A stretch of 64,000 nucleotides of DNA from Kosakonia quasisacchari (GCF_004331415.1 NZ_SJOP01000023.1:17857-81856), one strand, 5' to 3'; shown: positions 43,307 to 52,489, counted from the stretch's first letter. Numbers and translations are program-made. The notes: generated by a model from the letters alone, not told the origin.

Positions 43307-43552
43307 ATGTCTCACCCTGAACCCCACTGCCACTCCTGCGGAATGCCGCTATCCGCACCGGAGTCCCGTGGCCCCAACGATAAATATTGTGTCTGGTGTA
43401 CCGACAGCGAAGGCCAGTTGAAATCCTGGGATGAGGCCGTTTCCGGCCTTGCGCAGTATCTGGATTCCTGGCAGCACGTCGGCAACGAAGAAGCGCGTAA
43501 ACGCGCTGTTCGCTACCTGACGTCAATGCCCGCCTGGGCTGACAGAGCCTGA
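43307..43552 (+). CDS. Small zinc-ribbon protein
   Basis: This 81-aa protein has an N-terminal zinc ribbon with CHSCGMPLSAPESRGPN and YCVWCTDSEGQLKS, that is, two CxxC knuckles that should bind Zn2+. A C-terminal helical part follows. This matches the putative zinc-ribbon family found as small stand-alone proteins in many bacteria. A good ACAAGGAGCACATC ribosome site precedes ATG 43307. It is oriented opposite to the flanking genes. Role unknown. Confidence 0.8.
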   Translation: MSHPEPHCHSCGMPLSAPESRGPNDKYCVWCTDSEGQLKSWDEAVSGLAQYLDSWQHVGNEEARKRAVRYLTSMPAWADRA

Positions 43553-43562
43553 TAACTCTCCC

Positions 43563-46274
43563 TTACTTTGCCGGGTCTGTTGCCCCGGCAAATTCAGCCG
43601 GATAAGGATCGACCGGTTTAAGGTCGGCCTGAGGTTTGCGCAGCGCCGCCTCCCAACCGCCAGTTTCATCGTTGAGATTGATATCCCGGCTGAACTGATC
43701 AAAGTCGCAGGCATCGAGCTTCGCTTCAAAATTCCGTTTGTGCTGGATGAATGCGGCGAGCTGATCCTGATCCAGCGACTGCGCGAGGTAAGGATAGTGA
43801 ATGCGCAGTTCCGTCGTCCCGTGCTCTTTTAGCAGGTGGTTGACGCGACCAAACAGCCGATCGACGCGTCCCACGCGCTGCTCGTTGTCGCCCGGTGTCC
43901 AGGCAATCCCGTAGTGATGCACCTGGTTGCACTGCAAATGCAGGTTCACCCCTTCCTGGAACACAGACGTTGCCACCAGCACGTTGGGATAAAAGGGGCT
44001 GTTGAACCCGAGGATCAAGCGTTGCCGGTTATCGGTTTGACCGCTGGCGTACCACGCCGGGCTTGAGAGGTTGGTCAGTTCCCGCCACGGCGTTTCCCAG
44101 TCGGCCAACGGGTGATCGGTGATTTTTTCACACATCGCCTCGAAGGTTTCAATGCCATTGATAAAATAGCGCAGCAGTAACGATCCCGGCAGTTTAGCGG
44201 CAATGCTGGCGGTAAAATCGCGGTAACGCTTTTGCACATCCGAGGTGGTGCTCTGGCGGCTAAAGCGGATAAACCAGCAGTAGAGCTCAATCATCACCGG
44301 GCTGGCGAAGACGTAGCCCGTTTTCAGGTAGTTAGCGAGGTTTTCCACAATCGCCGGATTGCTTGCCTGCCAGTGGCGAAGCTGCTGCTGGCAATGCGCG
44401 GGCAGCAGCGGAAACATCATCCCCCAGGCCGTTTGCAGCGGTTGCTCATAACGGTTCTCTTGCATCTTTTCGCTACGCGCAAGACGCTGCGCAGCAGGCC
44501 ACGTTTGCAGGCGAACGTCGCGCGCCACATCGCCAAAGTTATCGCGCTGGCGATCGGTGAGCCGGTAATAGGTGGCATATTGCGCACAGCGATAATCCGC
44601 CGCAGGCTCCAGAAACAGGGAAAACAGGCTTTCAGCCCGACGAAAACGCTGGCTGACGTTGGTGCAATCGGTTCGCTTCTCACCGCTTCTTTTCACCACA
44701 AACAGATCGGCGATTTTCGATGAGAGCTTCAGCTCACTTTGCTTGCGCTCGTTGCTCTCCTCATCTTCGTTACTCTCGGCTTCGTCATCCAGGAACTCGG
44801 ACGCCTCTTGCAACACATGCGCCGCCTGGGTTAAGCGATTGAAATACTTACGCGACCAGCCGCTTTTGCGCCATGCTTTTAGCGTCTCATCCGGCGATTC
44901 AACGCCCCACGCAGAGATTATCTCCTGCGCCATCAGTTCGTCATATTCGGCGTTGATGCGCTGAGTAATTTCTCGCACCGAGGGGATGCGACGCACAAAC
45001 ACCAGATGTTTATCGCGATACAGCGGGCGTGGCGCAGTAAACAACTGCTCAGGCACGCACTGCTTAACCAGCGCGCCATATTTCGGGTGATCCGGAAAAC
45101 GGTGGTAGATATCCTGAAACGCTTGCGTCAGCTCCGCCAGCAAGCGGCTATCCGGCGCCTGATGAAAGGCGTCTCTCGCCATATCGTCCGAATTCTCTTC
45201 ACCGCTTTCGTTGTCCTCTTTCGCCACAATGCCCGTCGATTCAAACCCTTCGAGATAGCCATACTGGAACTGGCGGCGCTCACCTTTCGCGCCCAGCGTC
45301 TTTACCAGCTCGCGCTGGTAGAGGGCGAAAAAGAGCTCCGCATCCGGGTTGTCGGTAAAATCCGCCGCCGTCGCCTGCTCATGGCGGTAGTTATATTTAT
45401 TGTTGGTCACGCCCTTTCCCTGCATTTGTCGCAGGCGGCGAATGGCAAAGGTTTTTAACAGCGTTTTCGCATCGCCGTCGGGGCTAATCGTGTCAGGATC
45501 GACGAAGTAACGCAAAATATCGGCGACGTTGCGTGAGGAAGAGTGATTCGGTGTCGCGGTGAGTAACAACGTTCGTTGCCCTAAGCGGTTATCGTCCTCG
45601 CCAAAAAAACGCTTCGCCGCCGCCGCGCGCTGGGATTTGCCATCACGGTTACGGAAGTAGTGCGCCTCATCAATGATGATGAGATCAAACCCCTGCTCGC
45701 CCAGCATCGATTTAATTTGCGCATGGATTTTCGCGGCTTCATGCGCCGCGCATGCTTGCATATTGCTGCTATTTTTCTCCTCCGCCGGGACCAGCCCGCT
45801 GAGCGAGTGGATGGTGGTCAGGTAAAAATTCCCCGGTGATTCGCGGAGATCCGCTTGAAGCTCGGCGAGCCTTGTGAAAATGCGCGCCTCATGCACCGGC
45901 TCCCTTTGGACATTGCAAATCTTCGGATTTTTAGCGCGATAGTGATGTTGCAAAAAGGTTTTGTATTCCCTTTTCCAGTGCAGGCAAATGTCTTTATTGG
46001 GCGCGAGGATAAGGATTTTCGCGTCGGGCTTTTTATGCCAGAGCTGGAGCACCACGCCAATCGCCTGGTAGGTTTTGCCCATCCCCACTTCATCAGCAAG
46101 TAGCGCCAGCTGGCGTTTTGCGAGGATATTCCACAGCCCGGCGACACCTTCGGCCTGACGTGCGGCCATAGAAGCTTCCTGGGCATTGTATTGCCAGTCG
46201 TCTTGCGACGCGTCAAAACTCATCTTTTCCGCCACCGCCTGCGGGGTAATGGCTTTCCAGTTATCAGGCTTCAT
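43563..46274 (-). CDS. SNF2-type superfamily 2 helicase/translocase of a putative defence operon
   Basis: This 903-aa helicase has Walker A DEVGMGKT (about 61-68), DEAH box IIIDEAHYFRN (about 199-209), motif III LLLTATPN (236-243), motif V ATSVFQEGVNL and motif VI QRVGRVDR (799-806). A long insertion rich in acidic residues separates the two RecA lobes. This is the Snf2-like stand-alone helicase type found in phage defence systems. It starts at ATG 46274 (AAAGG 7 bases before), inside the end of the PLD gene (11-base overlap). It is the third gene of the operon after an unknown protein and a PLD nuclease. Helicase call firm; defence role inferred from the partners. Confidence 0.88.
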   Translation of the reverse strand: MKPDNWKAITPQAVAEKMSFDASQDDWQYNAQEASMAARQAEGVAGLWNILAKRQLALLADEVGMGKTYQAIGVVLQLWHKKPDAKILILAPNKDICLHWKREYKTFLQHHYRAKNPKICNVQREPVHEARIFTRLAELQADLRESPGNFYLTTIHSLSGLVPAEEKNSSNMQACAAHEAAKIHAQIKSMLGEQGFDLIIIDEAHYFRNRDGKSQRAAAAKRFFGEDDNRLGQRTLLLTATPNHSSSRNVADILRYFVDPDTISPDGDAKTLLKTFAIRRLRQMQGKGVTNNKYNYRHEQATAADFTDNPDAELFFALYQRELVKTLGAKGERRQFQYGYLEGFESTGIVAKEDNESGEENSDDMARDAFHQAPDSRLLAELTQAFQDIYHRFPDHPKYGALVKQCVPEQLFTAPRPLYRDKHLVFVRRIPSVREITQRINAEYDELMAQEIISAWGVESPDETLKAWRKSGWSRKYFNRLTQAAHVLQEASEFLDDEAESNEDEESNERKQSELKLSSKIADLFVVKRSGEKRTDCTNVSQRFRRAESLFSLFLEPAADYRCAQYATYYRLTDRQRDNFGDVARDVRLQTWPAAQRLARSEKMQENRYEQPLQTAWGMMFPLLPAHCQQQLRHWQASNPAIVENLANYLKTGYVFASPVMIELYCWFIRFSRQSTTSDVQKRYRDFTASIAAKLPGSLLLRYFINGIETFEAMCEKITDHPLADWETPWRELTNLSSPAWYASGQTDNRQRLILGFNSPFYPNVLVATSVFQEGVNLHLQCNQVHHYGIAWTPGDNEQRVGRVDRLFGRVNHLLKEHGTTELRIHYPYLAQSLDQDQLAAFIQHKRNFEAKLDACDFDQFSRDINLNDETGGWEAALRKPQADLKPVDPYPAEFAGATDPAK

Positions 46275-48162
46275 ATCCACACCTTTGCTTTATCGCATCG
46301 AGGTACTGCTGGCGCTGTTTTCCCTTTACCGGTAATGGCGGAATGTCGATGACAAGCTTCGGCCACGCGTGGGCGGCGAGGCTCTTTTTGCGGTAGCGTT
46401 TTTTCGCCAGTTGGCAAAGGCTTTGCACCTCGTGGGCCATAAACCAGCCAAACAGCGTTCCCGGTTGCGCGGCGAGGTTTTCGCGCACTTTTTCCACCAG
46501 CTCGAGCAAACAGCCAGGGCACGTGAACAACCAGTAGTGCAGCGAGGCATCATCGTTCAGGGTTTCGAGTTGTTCGCGGCGTTTTTCCAGCGCGTAGAAA
46601 AGGCGGAAATAGCTGGTGGCGCTGGTCTGTATCGGCGGCTTTTCCTCCGGCGGCGCATCTTCTGCCGAATCGCCATCGCGCAGCGTTTCACGCAGTTGCA
46701 CCGCGTCGTTGTCCTGCGGATCGACATCACTGATATAGCTATTGAGAAGATCGTGCAGCGTGTCAAAACCGTTCACCCGGCGGAACGCCTGTCCCACTTC
46801 GTGAATAACGCCTTGCCAGTCCGCCTCACCGGGGCGGATGACGGTGTAAAAGTGCTGGGTTAACACCTCATCCGGCTGTTCGGCGACGAGATCGCGCAGC
46901 GCAATCAGCGACTTACCACGCCAGCCCAGCGGAATCACCTGCGCGATGCCCGGCAAGCGAAGCGCATACTGCGCGGTGGGTTTGCCGTCAAACCATTCGC
47001 CGGATACGGTGTATTTGCCCGAGCGCCAGTCAAATTGCACCTGTAAATCAAAGGGTAACTGATCGGGAATGTGCAAGCCCTCGGCTTCCAGCAACTCGGC
47101 GCTGGCGTAAGCGAATGCCTTTTCATCCAGCACCGCGCCGACGATTTTTGTTTTCGGCGAGACGCGATGCACAATACCCGCTTCAATGTTCCAGTGCGTC
47201 TCGTCTGTGTTATCCACGTTGACGCTGCTACAGCCCGGCGCGGTGAAATTCCACGAGCCGATCGCCAGTGTTGCTGAGCTTTTCCCCGTCGCCAGCCAGA
47301 CTTTGGCGTGAGTGAGTTCCGAGCGCTCATCACGCTCCACGGGATTTTTACACAGGCGTAACTGACCGGATTGGCGCAATACATCCGTACCTTCCCCGCC
47401 TGGTGTGCGCAAAAACCGCCCGTGCGCCAGATCGGGCACCAGATCGACGCGCAGCGCCGGGTTACCAAAAGCATGGGATAAAGAGCCGATAAAACCCGCT
47501 AAATCTGCCGCCAGGTAAGGCGACCAGACGGAGAGCTTTTTGATGGTGTCGCCGTTCGCCAGCGCTTTCAGCAGCGTTTTACCGGAAAGGGAATGAATAA
47601 AATCCCAGTCAGGATCGTCATGGGAAAATTTCCGCCGCACCGGGAACGCGTCATCGACAGCCATGTTCGGGTCTACCTGCGTAAAAAAGGACTTAATCTG
47701 CTGATACTGCTTGTTGGTGCTGACGCGGCGAAAATCCACCGCTTCCTGGTTTCGCCCCCAGCCGCTGAGCGTCAGGTTCGCGCTGCCCGCGCCCAGGATC
47801 ATGTTGCCGTGCACATCCTCGAGATAAATCACTTTGGGGTGAAAAAGGCTGTTTTGGGCATCCAGATGCGGAGCAATTTGGCGCACGGAAACCGGCAGAA
47901 TGGTGATCGACGTGCGCTTGTGCTGCTCCTGGGTTATCAGACGCTTGTCGCAGTAGATGCGGAAATCGATCTTTTTGCGGGTGAGATCGAATTGCAGGCG
48001 TTCAAATTCGCTGCGGTTTTTTGGCGGCTCTTCCATGCCCAGCACCGCCGGCAGCAGGTGCGTTTCGATAAAACCAATATTGATATTAAAGCTGGTCAGC
48101 CAGACCCGTTTTATCTCGCCAAGCGTGGCCAGTTGCGCTTTGAATTCGCTGATTAACTTCAC
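46264..48162 (-). CDS. PLD-superfamily nuclease-like protein of a putative defence operon
   Basis: This 632-aa protein has two PLD half-sites with HxK...N instead of HxK...D. The first is FHPKVIYLE with GSANLT (His108, Lys110, Asn129); the second is THAKVWLA with GSWNFT (His285, Lys287, Asn305). The two together form one phosphodiesterase site, as in PLD-type nucleases such as DrmC or BfiI and in Tdp1. The C-terminal 300 residues are not recognised. The GTG at 48162 follows GGGGAG and overlaps the preceding TGA (GTGA); an upstream GTG at 48177 is less likely. It is coupled to the genes on both sides. Confidence 0.82.
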   Translation of the reverse strand: MKLISEFKAQLATLGEIKRVWLTSFNINIGFIETHLLPAVLGMEEPPKNRSEFERLQFDLTRKKIDFRIYCDKRLITQEQHKRTSITILPVSVRQIAPHLDAQNSLFHPKVIYLEDVHGNMILGAGSANLTLSGWGRNQEAVDFRRVSTNKQYQQIKSFFTQVDPNMAVDDAFPVRRKFSHDDPDWDFIHSLSGKTLLKALANGDTIKKLSVWSPYLAADLAGFIGSLSHAFGNPALRVDLVPDLAHGRFLRTPGGEGTDVLRQSGQLRLCKNPVERDERSELTHAKVWLATGKSSATLAIGSWNFTAPGCSSVNVDNTDETHWNIEAGIVHRVSPKTKIVGAVLDEKAFAYASAELLEAEGLHIPDQLPFDLQVQFDWRSGKYTVSGEWFDGKPTAQYALRLPGIAQVIPLGWRGKSLIALRDLVAEQPDEVLTQHFYTVIRPGEADWQGVIHEVGQAFRRVNGFDTLHDLLNSYISDVDPQDNDAVQLRETLRDGDSAEDAPPEEKPPIQTSATSYFRLFYALEKRREQLETLNDDASLHYWLFTCPGCLLELVEKVRENLAAQPGTLFGWFMAHEVQSLCQLAKKRYRKKSLAAHAWPKLVIDIPPLPVKGKQRQQYLDAIKQRCGYEA

Positions 48163-49520
48163 TGTTCGACTCCCCACAATCCTTGCAGCATATGGCGGAA
48201 CTGCGGGATGTAATAATCGTTAACCCAGCCGTCATTCTGGCAATCGGCGCGCAGTGTGCGCACAGGAACCTGCAACGTTAGTGTTTCACCAGTAAGCGTT
48301 ATCCACGGTAACTGCCCGCGGCTTTGCATCACGTATTCATGATATTTCAGTAATTCAATGGTTTGCGCAGCAACAGAAGGGGCTTGTGCGACATTCAGCA
48401 ACCGTTCAAGGCGGGTATGCGCCGTACCGGAAAGCGCAGGCAGCAGCGTCTTATCGTTTATCACCTGTTCAGCTCGTTTCGGCAGCGTTTCATCGTCCTG
48501 CCCGCGCTGCGCCCAGAACTGGCGAATATCCTCTAATGTCTGTTTTTTACGCTGCAATATCCCGGCAAATAACAGATCAATCGCCGCCAGATAAGGTTCA
48601 ACATGCACGATATGGCGCAACAACTGGCGATCGGCGTCGTTATGGCTAAGACGCAGCGCCCGGTGATAAATATCTGCCGCAGGCAGCTTTTCCGGCGCCT
48701 GTTCAAGGGTGGTATACAGCGCGCCGGAAGCGCCTTCGCGTAAACGGGTCATCGCCAGCCAGAAATCTTTGGCGTAACGGCCAACATATTGCGACGAGCG
48801 AAATGCCTGCACATACGCGCGGGTAATTTTGTTATCAATATCGGCAAAGCGCAGCGTGAGCCCTTGCTGAAGCCGCACGCCAAGCTGCGTTTTCAGACAG
48901 GCGCATAACAGGCGAAAAAGCGTTTTTAGCTGCGGTGTTTGTAAAATAAAGTGCCCGGCCTGTTGCCATGCGGATATGCCTTCTGCCAACTGATAATGAT
49001 ATTTTTGATCGAAGAAATGCATATTCATCATCGGCGTTTTATAACGCCCGTTGGTGCCGAGAAATAATTGCTGGGTCAGCAGTTGGCTGTCCGATCCGTG
49101 GCCGAAAATAAGCCGCGGGTTATTATCGGATTTCGCGAATTTGTCGCGGGCTTTAACGATGCCCAGCACGCCGGTGGTGACGACACCTTTTTTGCTCTGG
49201 CTATCGCACATCGACAAGGTGTAAATATTCTCTAAGAAAATCAAACAGGCGTGCGTCAGTTTCACATCGTTTTTGCCGCCATAGATTTTTTGTAATGCCT
49301 CGCCGAGCTGCGTTTTATCATCACTGAGAACGCTGCGAATAACATAATGGTGAAGCAGATTGAGTGTGTAGTGACGAACATCATTGGCTACTGAACTAAT
49401 ACGGTTGCGAAAAATCTGCTGCCCGAAAGAGGACCAGACAATTAATTGACCAAGAGGGTCAATATTCAATTCACCGCTGAGTGACTCGTCATATTCCGTA
49501 ATAAAACGCTGAAGATTCAT
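48159..49520 (-). CDS. Uncharacterised first gene of the helicase/PLD operon
   Basis: This 453-aa protein of unknown family has no signal peptide or membrane segments. It is predicted mostly helical, with a possible helix-rich N-terminal part (residues 1-130). The central LIFGHGSDSQLLTQQLF and the C-terminal LPWITLTGETLTLQVP are the only distinctive stretches. It overlaps the PLD gene by 4 bases (GTGA) and begins the operon. Its place in a helicase-nuclease system suggests a DNA-recognition or assembly subunit, which is inference. The ribosome site is poor and the upstream 290 bases are AT-rich, which may indicate low or regulated expression. Confidence 0.7.
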   Translation of the reverse strand: MNLQRFITEYDESLSGELNIDPLGQLIVWSSFGQQIFRNRISSVANDVRHYTLNLLHHYVIRSVLSDDKTQLGEALQKIYGGKNDVKLTHACLIFLENIYTLSMCDSQSKKGVVTTGVLGIVKARDKFAKSDNNPRLIFGHGSDSQLLTQQLFLGTNGRYKTPMMNMHFFDQKYHYQLAEGISAWQQAGHFILQTPQLKTLFRLLCACLKTQLGVRLQQGLTLRFADIDNKITRAYVQAFRSSQYVGRYAKDFWLAMTRLREGASGALYTTLEQAPEKLPAADIYHRALRLSHNDADRQLLRHIVHVEPYLAAIDLLFAGILQRKKQTLEDIRQFWAQRGQDDETLPKRAEQVINDKTLLPALSGTAHTRLERLLNVAQAPSVAAQTIELLKYHEYVMQSRGQLPWITLTGETLTLQVPVRTLRADCQNDGWVNDYYIPQFRHMLQGLWGVEQ

Positions 49521-49812
49521 TAAAATTTTATTTAAGGAAAAACAGGCAGTTATTATCCTCTTTTTACCGGATCCGTGAAATCCTCATCTTTGGTACTTTA
49601 CAGGCAGGCGGGCGATCCTCAACGTCTTACACGGGTCTGCCTGCAAATTTAATCTTTATAAAATCAATCAGTAAAACGCAGTTGCACATTAATTTTATAA
49701 ATTTAGCTTGAAATAAAATAGCGCACTATTTAAATTGCACTTCACAGCCGAACACAACGGCCTCTAGCACAACCAACTAAATAGCGCGCGATACAATCGC
49801 AAGGGAGATAAG
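49521..49812. other. AT-rich divergent intergenic region
   Basis: This stretch of 292 bases lies between the defence-like operon and an esterase gene. It contains the dyad AAATAG-CGCA-CTATTT (49716-49731) with a further half-site AAATAGCGC at 49779-49787, and a CAGGCAG/CTGCCTG inverted repeat (49601-49643). No gene is supported. Confidence 0.5.
49716..49731. promoter_or_regulatory. Dyad operator candidate upstream of the esterase gene
   Basis: AAATAG-CGCA-CTATTT is a perfect 6-4-6 dyad 82 bases before the esterase start, with a second half-site closer in. MarR-type regulators bind such AT-rich dyads; the cognate regulator is not in the window. Confidence 0.35.
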
Positions 49813-50823
49813 ATGTCACGTTCATTACTGATTGCCATGAGTTTAGTTGCCTCCAGCGTTTCCACCGCCTGGGCCGCCGATGCGCCAACACCGACAGCGG
49901 GTGTAGCAAAATTTCTTTCCGCGCTGAACAGCAGCGGCGGTAAACCGATTGAACAACTTTCCCCGCACGATGCCCGCCAGGTGCTGATTGGCGCACAGCA
50001 GGGCGCGAAACTGCCTCCAGCCGATGTCTCAGAAAAAACTATCACCGTTAACGGCCAGCCGCTGAAACTGACTATCGTAAAACCACAAGGTGCAACCGGA
50101 ACCTTGCCGGTGTTTATGTTCTTCCACGGCGGTGGCTGGGTGCTGGGCGACTATCCAACTCATGAACGTTTGGTGCGCGATCTGGTGAATGGATCCGGCG
50201 CGGCGGCGGTGTTTGTCAACTACACGCCATCGCCGGAAGCGCACTTTCCGGTGGCGATTAATCAGGCGTATGAAGCGACCCGCTGGGTTGCCGAGCACGG
50301 CAAAGAAATTGGCGTTGATGGTTCACGCCTGGCGCTGGCCGGTAACAGCGTGGGCGGCAATATGGTCGCCGCCGTTGCCTTGCAGGCCAAAGAGCGCCAC
50401 ACACCAGCGATTCGTTACCAGGTGATGTTCTGGCCAGTCACCGATGCGCGCTTTGAAACCGGCTCCTATAACCAGTTTTCCAACGGCTATTTCCTCAGCA
50501 AAAACATGATGAAATGGTTCTGGGACAACTACACCACCAAAGAGAGCGACCGCCGCAACATCCTCGCTTCCCCGCTGGAAGCCAGCAGCGCACAGTTGAA
50601 AGGCTTGCCGCCAACGCTGATTCAAACCGCCGAGCTGGATGTGCTGCGCGATGAAGGTGAAGCGTTTGGTCGTAAGCTGGATGCCGCAGGCGTGCCGGTG
50701 ACGGTCACCCGCTATAACGGCATGATCCACGACTACGGTCTGCTAAACGCGTTGAGTGAAGAGCCAACTGTGCGCACCGCGTTATCGCAGGCCGCTCACG
50801 AACTGCGTACCCATCTGCAATAA
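49813..50823 (+). CDS. Secreted alpha/beta-hydrolase, HSL-type esterase
   Basis: This 336-aa protein has a signal peptide (cleavage near STAWAADA, residue 23). The alpha/beta-hydrolase fold shows the oxyanion motif FFHGGGWVLGD of the hormone-sensitive-lipase family and the nucleophile Ser in LAGNSVGGN (GxSxG, here GNSVG). The acid/His positions fit ELDVLRDEGE and MIHDYGLLN. It should hydrolyse short-chain esters in the periplasm. It is monocistronic and divergent from the defence-like operon. Physiological substrate unknown. Confidence 0.88.
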   Translation: MSRSLLIAMSLVASSVSTAWAADAPTPTAGVAKFLSALNSSGGKPIEQLSPHDARQVLIGAQQGAKLPPADVSEKTITVNGQPLKLTIVKPQGATGTLPVFMFFHGGGWVLGDYPTHERLVRDLVNGSGAAAVFVNYTPSPEAHFPVAINQAYEATRWVAEHGKEIGVDGSRLALAGNSVGGNMVAAVALQAKERHTPAIRYQVMFWPVTDARFETGSYNQFSNGYFLSKNMMKWFWDNYTTKESDRRNILASPLEASSAQLKGLPPTLIQTAELDVLRDEGEAFGRKLDAAGVPVTVTRYNGMIHDYGLLNALSEEPTVRTALSQAAHELRTHLQ

Positions 50824-50839
50824 GCCCCAGGAACCTACC

Positions 50840-51238
50840 CTACGCGGTGGGTTCTTTTATTTTGGCCTGCTTCGCCTCGTCATACGCCATCTGCGCGGCC
50901 ACCACCGCATCCATATTGTGCTCCACCCAGTGCGTTAGCACGGAAACGGTTTCTGTCAGCGTCCGGCCAAGCGGCGTCAGGCTGTATTCTACCGACACCG
51001 GCACGGTGTAAAACACCTGACGGGCGATAATGCCGTCACGCTCAAGTTTACGCAGCGTCTGGGTTAACACCTTTTGGGTGATCATGCGGATATCGCGTTT
51101 CAGGCCATTAAAGCGCACTGGGCCATTTTCCAGCCGCGCCAGCACCAGCAGCGCCCATTTGTCCGCCAGTCGCGCCAGCATATCGCGCGTCGGGCAGCGG
51201 TTATCGTAGATATCGTAAGGAATGGACGGCTTAATCAT
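50840..51238 (-). CDS. HxlR-family transcriptional regulator
   Basis: This 132-aa protein has the HxlR winged helix: CPTRDMLARLADKWALLVLARLENGPVRFNGLKRDIRMITQKVLTQTLRKLERDGII, with the conserved N-terminal Cys (CPTRD) found in redox- or aldehyde-sensing members such as HypR and YodB. ATG 51238 is preferred; a longer frame to 51355 would run into the divergent promoter region. It is divergent from a doxX-flavodoxin operon and probably represses it. A perfect palindrome at 51260-51275 lies just upstream of its start. Confidence 0.9.
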   Translation of the reverse strand: MIKPSIPYDIYDNRCPTRDMLARLADKWALLVLARLENGPVRFNGLKRDIRMITQKVLTQTLRKLERDGIIARQVFYTVPVSVEYSLTPLGRTLTETVSVLTHWVEHNMDAVVAAQMAYDEAKQAKIKEPTA

Positions 51239-51259
51239 AACGACAAACTCTCGTAGTAG

Positions 51260-51275
51260 GTTTCCTTGAGGAAAC
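51260..51275. promoter_or_regulatory. Palindrome upstream of hxlR, candidate operator
   Basis: GTTTCCT-TG-AGGAAAC is a perfect 7-2-7 dyad 22 bases before the hxlR start and in the region shared with the divergent doxX gene. It is a candidate HxlR operator. Confidence 0.45.
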
Positions 51276-51406
51276 GTAGTGCCCTTTGGGTGCCTTCTTC
51301 CGCAACCGGAACGGGATGTGTATAACTCAAAGCCTAAGTTTCTATTTGATACCAAGGTGCCAGAAATGGCAAAAGGTCTCCTGCGAAATAGTTAAGGGAT
51401 AAAAGG

Positions 51407-51838
51407 ATGATTACTCGGCTGAACAATGCATTTCTCAGTCTCACCACACACCCGGAATTTGGCAAGCTGCTGTTACGCCTGACATTTGGTGTGCTGATGC
51501 TGTTCCACGGCGTGGCTAAAGTGCAACATGGCATCGGCTGGATTTCCGGCATGCTGGTGGCGCAGGGCTTGCCGGGCTTTATTGCTTACGGCGTATTCAT
51601 TGGCGAAATCATTACGCCAGTGCTGATTATTATTGGTCTGTTTACTCGCCAGGCGGCATTTATTTACGCCTTCAATATTCTGGTCGCCACGTTGCTGGTC
51701 GGCATGGGGAAATTCTTTACCCTGACCGATGTTGGCGCATGGGGCCTGGAAAGCGAAGCGCTCTATTTCCTGGGTGGTTTAAGCATTATGTTTCTGGGCG
51801 CGGGGAAATACACCCTGTTTGCCGGGAAAGAAAAATAA
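51407..51838 (+). CDS. DoxX-family membrane protein
   Basis: This 143-aa protein has four predicted membrane spans and the DoxX/YphA layout: LLLRLTFGVLMLFHGVAKVQHGIGWI at the N-terminus and GEIITPVLIIIGLFTRQAAFIYAFNILVATLLVG. Family members support sulfur or quinone redox functions in oxidative stress. A short AAAAGG ribosome site precedes ATG 51407. It is followed after 53 bases by a flavodoxin-like quinone reductase, and the pair is divergent from HxlR, a common electrophile-defence set. Confidence 0.88.
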   Translation: MITRLNNAFLSLTTHPEFGKLLLRLTFGVLMLFHGVAKVQHGIGWISGMLVAQGLPGFIAYGVFIGEIITPVLIIIGLFTRQAAFIYAFNILVATLLVGMGKFFTLTDVGAWGLESEALYFLGGLSIMFLGAGKYTLFAGKEK

Positions 51839-51891
51839 TGGCGATCGTGCAAATTGGTTTGCACGACATCTCTCTTCGATAGGGGAAAACT

Positions 51892-52440
51892 ATGTCTACT
51901 GTTGTGATCTATTATTCCGGCTACGGCCATACCAAAGCGGTGGCGGAAAAAGTGGCCGAAGGCGCCAACGCACAGCTTATCGTCATTGATAACAAAGGCG
52001 ATATTCAGGAGAGCGACTGGCAGGTGCTGAATGACGCAAAAGCGATCATTTTCGGCGCACCAACCTATATGGGCAGCGTGCCGTGGCAATTTAAAAAATT
52101 CGCCGACGCCAGCTCAAAAGCATGGTTCACCCGCGCCTGGCAGGACAAAGTTTTCGCCGGTTTTAGCAACAGCGCCAGCCTGAACGGCGACAAACAAGTG
52201 TCGCTGCAATACCTGCAAACGCTGGCCTCACAGCACGGCGGCATCTGGGTAAGCCTCGGTCTGCTGCCCGCTAACACACTGGCCGCAACACGCCAGGACA
52301 TCAACAACCTCGGCGGCTCCGTTGGTCTGCTGGTGCAGTCTCCATCCGACGCGGGCGCAGACCAAATCGCCTCTGGCGATCTGGATACCGCAGTGAAATT
52401 CGGCCAACGCGTCGCGGATATCGCTCGCCGGTTTAACTGA
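51892..52440 (+). CDS. WrbA/flavodoxin-family NAD(P)H-dependent oxidoreductase
   Basis: This 182-aa flavodoxin-fold protein has the FMN phosphate loop YYSGYGHTKAVAEKV, the isoalloxazine contact IIFGAPTYMGSVPWQFKKFAD and a third loop QHGGIWVSLG. It is of the NAD(P)H:quinone oxidoreductase type related to WrbA. Together with DoxX and HxlR it should detoxify quinones or similar electrophiles. A strong terminator follows the gene. Confidence 0.9.
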   Translation: MSTVVIYYSGYGHTKAVAEKVAEGANAQLIVIDNKGDIQESDWQVLNDAKAIIFGAPTYMGSVPWQFKKFADASSKAWFTRAWQDKVFAGFSNSASLNGDKQVSLQYLQTLASQHGGIWVSLGLLPANTLAATRQDINNLGGSVGLLVQSPSDAGADQIASGDLDTAVKFGQRVADIARRFN

Positions 52441-52464
52441 GTTTTCCAGTAATTAAATAAGCGA

Positions 52465-52489
52465 AAGCCAGGGAAACCTGGCTTTTTTT
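52465..52489 (+). terminator. Rho-independent terminator after the flavodoxin-like gene
   Basis: AAGCCAGG and CCTGGCTT form an 8-base stem with a GAAA loop followed by five T residues. Confidence 0.9.
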
